From positions 62,001 to 126,000 of the forward strand of contig CAZCOG010000010.1 of the NCBI GenBank assembly GCA_964500445.1: a DNA stretch of 64,000 nt, in the 5' to 3' direction. How positions within the stretch are numbered: position 1 is the first letter of the stretch; every line of letters starts with the position of its first letter. The stretch comes from Persicitalea sp964500445. GTDB taxonomy: Bacteria; Bacteroidota; Bacteroidia; Cytophagales; Spirosomataceae. Below are positions 63,494 to 64,000 of the stretch, piece after piece. The position numbers and the translations under genes are program-made. The notes under the pieces were generated by a model. The model was not told the origin of the DNA and did no database searches. It saw only the letters and a list, made by a program, of their open reading frames with translations.

Positions 63494-64000
63494 TCAATGC
63501 TTAAAATGCCTTACCCCCGTCGTCACCATCGCCACGCCATTCGCGTCGCAGTAGGCGATAGAGTCCTTGTCGCGGATGGAGCCGCCGGGTTGTACGACGG
63601 CAGTAATACCCGCTTCTTTGGCGATCTCGACGCAATCGGGAAAGGGGAAAAAGGCATCGGAGGCCATTACGGCCCCTTGCAGGTCGAAGCCGAACGAGGC
63701 TGCTTTGTCGATCGCCTGCCGCAGGGCATCCACGCGGGAGGTTTGGCCCGTGCCACTGGCGAGGAGTTGGTTTTCTTTAGCCAGTACTATCGTGTTAGAC
63801 TTGGTATGTTTACAGACTTTCAGCGCAAATTCCAGGGCGGTTAGTTCGGCAGCCGTCGGCTCTTTTTCGGTGACGGTTGTCATGTCATCGGCAGTCTCGG
63901 TCACATTATCCTTATCTTGTTGAAGTACCCCGTTCAGGATAGTCTTGAACATCTCGCCGGGCAAAGTGAGCGGCTTCCTTTTTAGCAGAATACGGTTTTT
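63494..64000 (-). CDS. purH: Bifunctional AICAR formyltransferase/IMP cyclohydrolase (3' part)
   Basis: The open frame continues to the window end, giving 168 C-terminal residues of a ~510-residue enzyme. Visible formyltransferase-domain motifs are LALKVCKHTKSN-like (FALKVCKHTKSNTIVLA), GTGQTSRVDALRQAI, MASDAFFPFPD and the C-terminal KDSIAYCDANGVAM plus HFKH end. It carries out the last two steps of IMP synthesis. No terminator follows its own stop; the DUF433 gene starts 18 bases later. Confidence 0.96.
   Translation of the reverse strand, partial: KNRILLKRKPLTLPGEMFKTILNGVLQQDKDNVTETADDMTTVTEKEPTAAELTALEFALKVCKHTKSNTIVLAKENQLLASGTGQTSRVDALRQAIDKAASFGFDLQGAVMASDAFFPFPDCVEIAKEAGITAVVQPGGSIRDKDSIAYCDANGVAMVTTGVRHFKH

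Noticed and set aside
1..64000. CRISPR arrays, tRNA or rRNA genes
   Set aside because: I scanned intergenic gaps for regularly spaced repeats and cloverleaf-like sequences with a TTCGA arm and found none convincing; the TTCGA loop at 50672-50676 belongs to a terminator.

Overview
The window (about 50% GC by eye) looks like a chromosomal segment of a Bacteroidota bacterium of the order Cytophagales, most likely the Spirosomataceae (Dyadobacter/Spirosoma neighbourhood). The clues are families largely confined to Bacteroidota (DUF3078, DUF4293, the Cys-tailed PSP1 protein, GH97, large FtsX-type permeases), promoters of the TAnnTTTG type, and the absence of convincing Shine-Dalgarno sequences. 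Genus placement is inference. No rRNA, tRNA, CRISPR array or intact insertion sequence was seen.

Layout. 1-3.9 kb: 5' part of a Kup potassium transporter, a radical SAM protein translationally coupled to accD, and an AlkD-type DNA repair protein. 3.9-12.9 kb: a minus-strand cell-wall/division operon murD-ftsW-murG-murC-ftsQ-ftsA-ftsZ, closed by a terminator after ftsZ. 13-16.1 kb: a minus-strand operon of ECF sigma factor, a 61-residue acidic protein, an MscS/CmpX-type channel, a DUF3078 protein and MscL. 16.2-19.2 kb: tsf, rpsB, rpsI, rplM. 19.4-20.7 kb: Crp/Fnr regulator, DUF2892 protein and rhodanese, with a perfect FNR-type palindrome in front of the last two. 20.7-31.2 kb: housekeeping genes (lhgO, anmK, PSP1, purD, recQ, kdsD, DUF4293, rimO). 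31.3-39.5 kb: membrane and envelope genes, including an ABC ATPase/TolC/permease export set whose permease is frameshifted. 39.5-46.8 kb: GH1 glycosidase, two sulfatases and another FtsX permease. 47-61.6 kb: MoeB-rhodanese, XdhC-like, lytic transglycosylase, tricorn-like S41 protease, cyclophilin, SSS symporter, a gluzincin-like membrane protein, an FAD oxidoreductase, a PepSY membrane protein and a GH97 glycosidase. 61.6-64 kb: GNAT, a DUF433-DUF5615 toxin-antitoxin-like pair, and the 3' part of purH.

Strongest oddities. (1) The DUF433/DUF5615 pair lies between two copies of the last ~90 bp of purH; the distal copy is a remnant followed by a terminator, as if a ~0.7 kb cassette had been inserted at the purH 3' end. 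(2) murG has no ATG/GTG/TTG codon between an in-frame TAA and its G-loop, although an in-frame ATG overlapping the ftsW stop lies just before that TAA. (3) The export permease is broken by an exact 7-bp tandem duplication. (4) A Crp/Fnr protein with an E-x-x-S-R recognition helix sits beside a perfect TTGAT-N4-ATCAA site. (5) An ECF sigma factor shares a tight operon with two mechanosensitive channels and a small uncharacterised protein. (6) The tetramer GTAC looks clearly over-represented.
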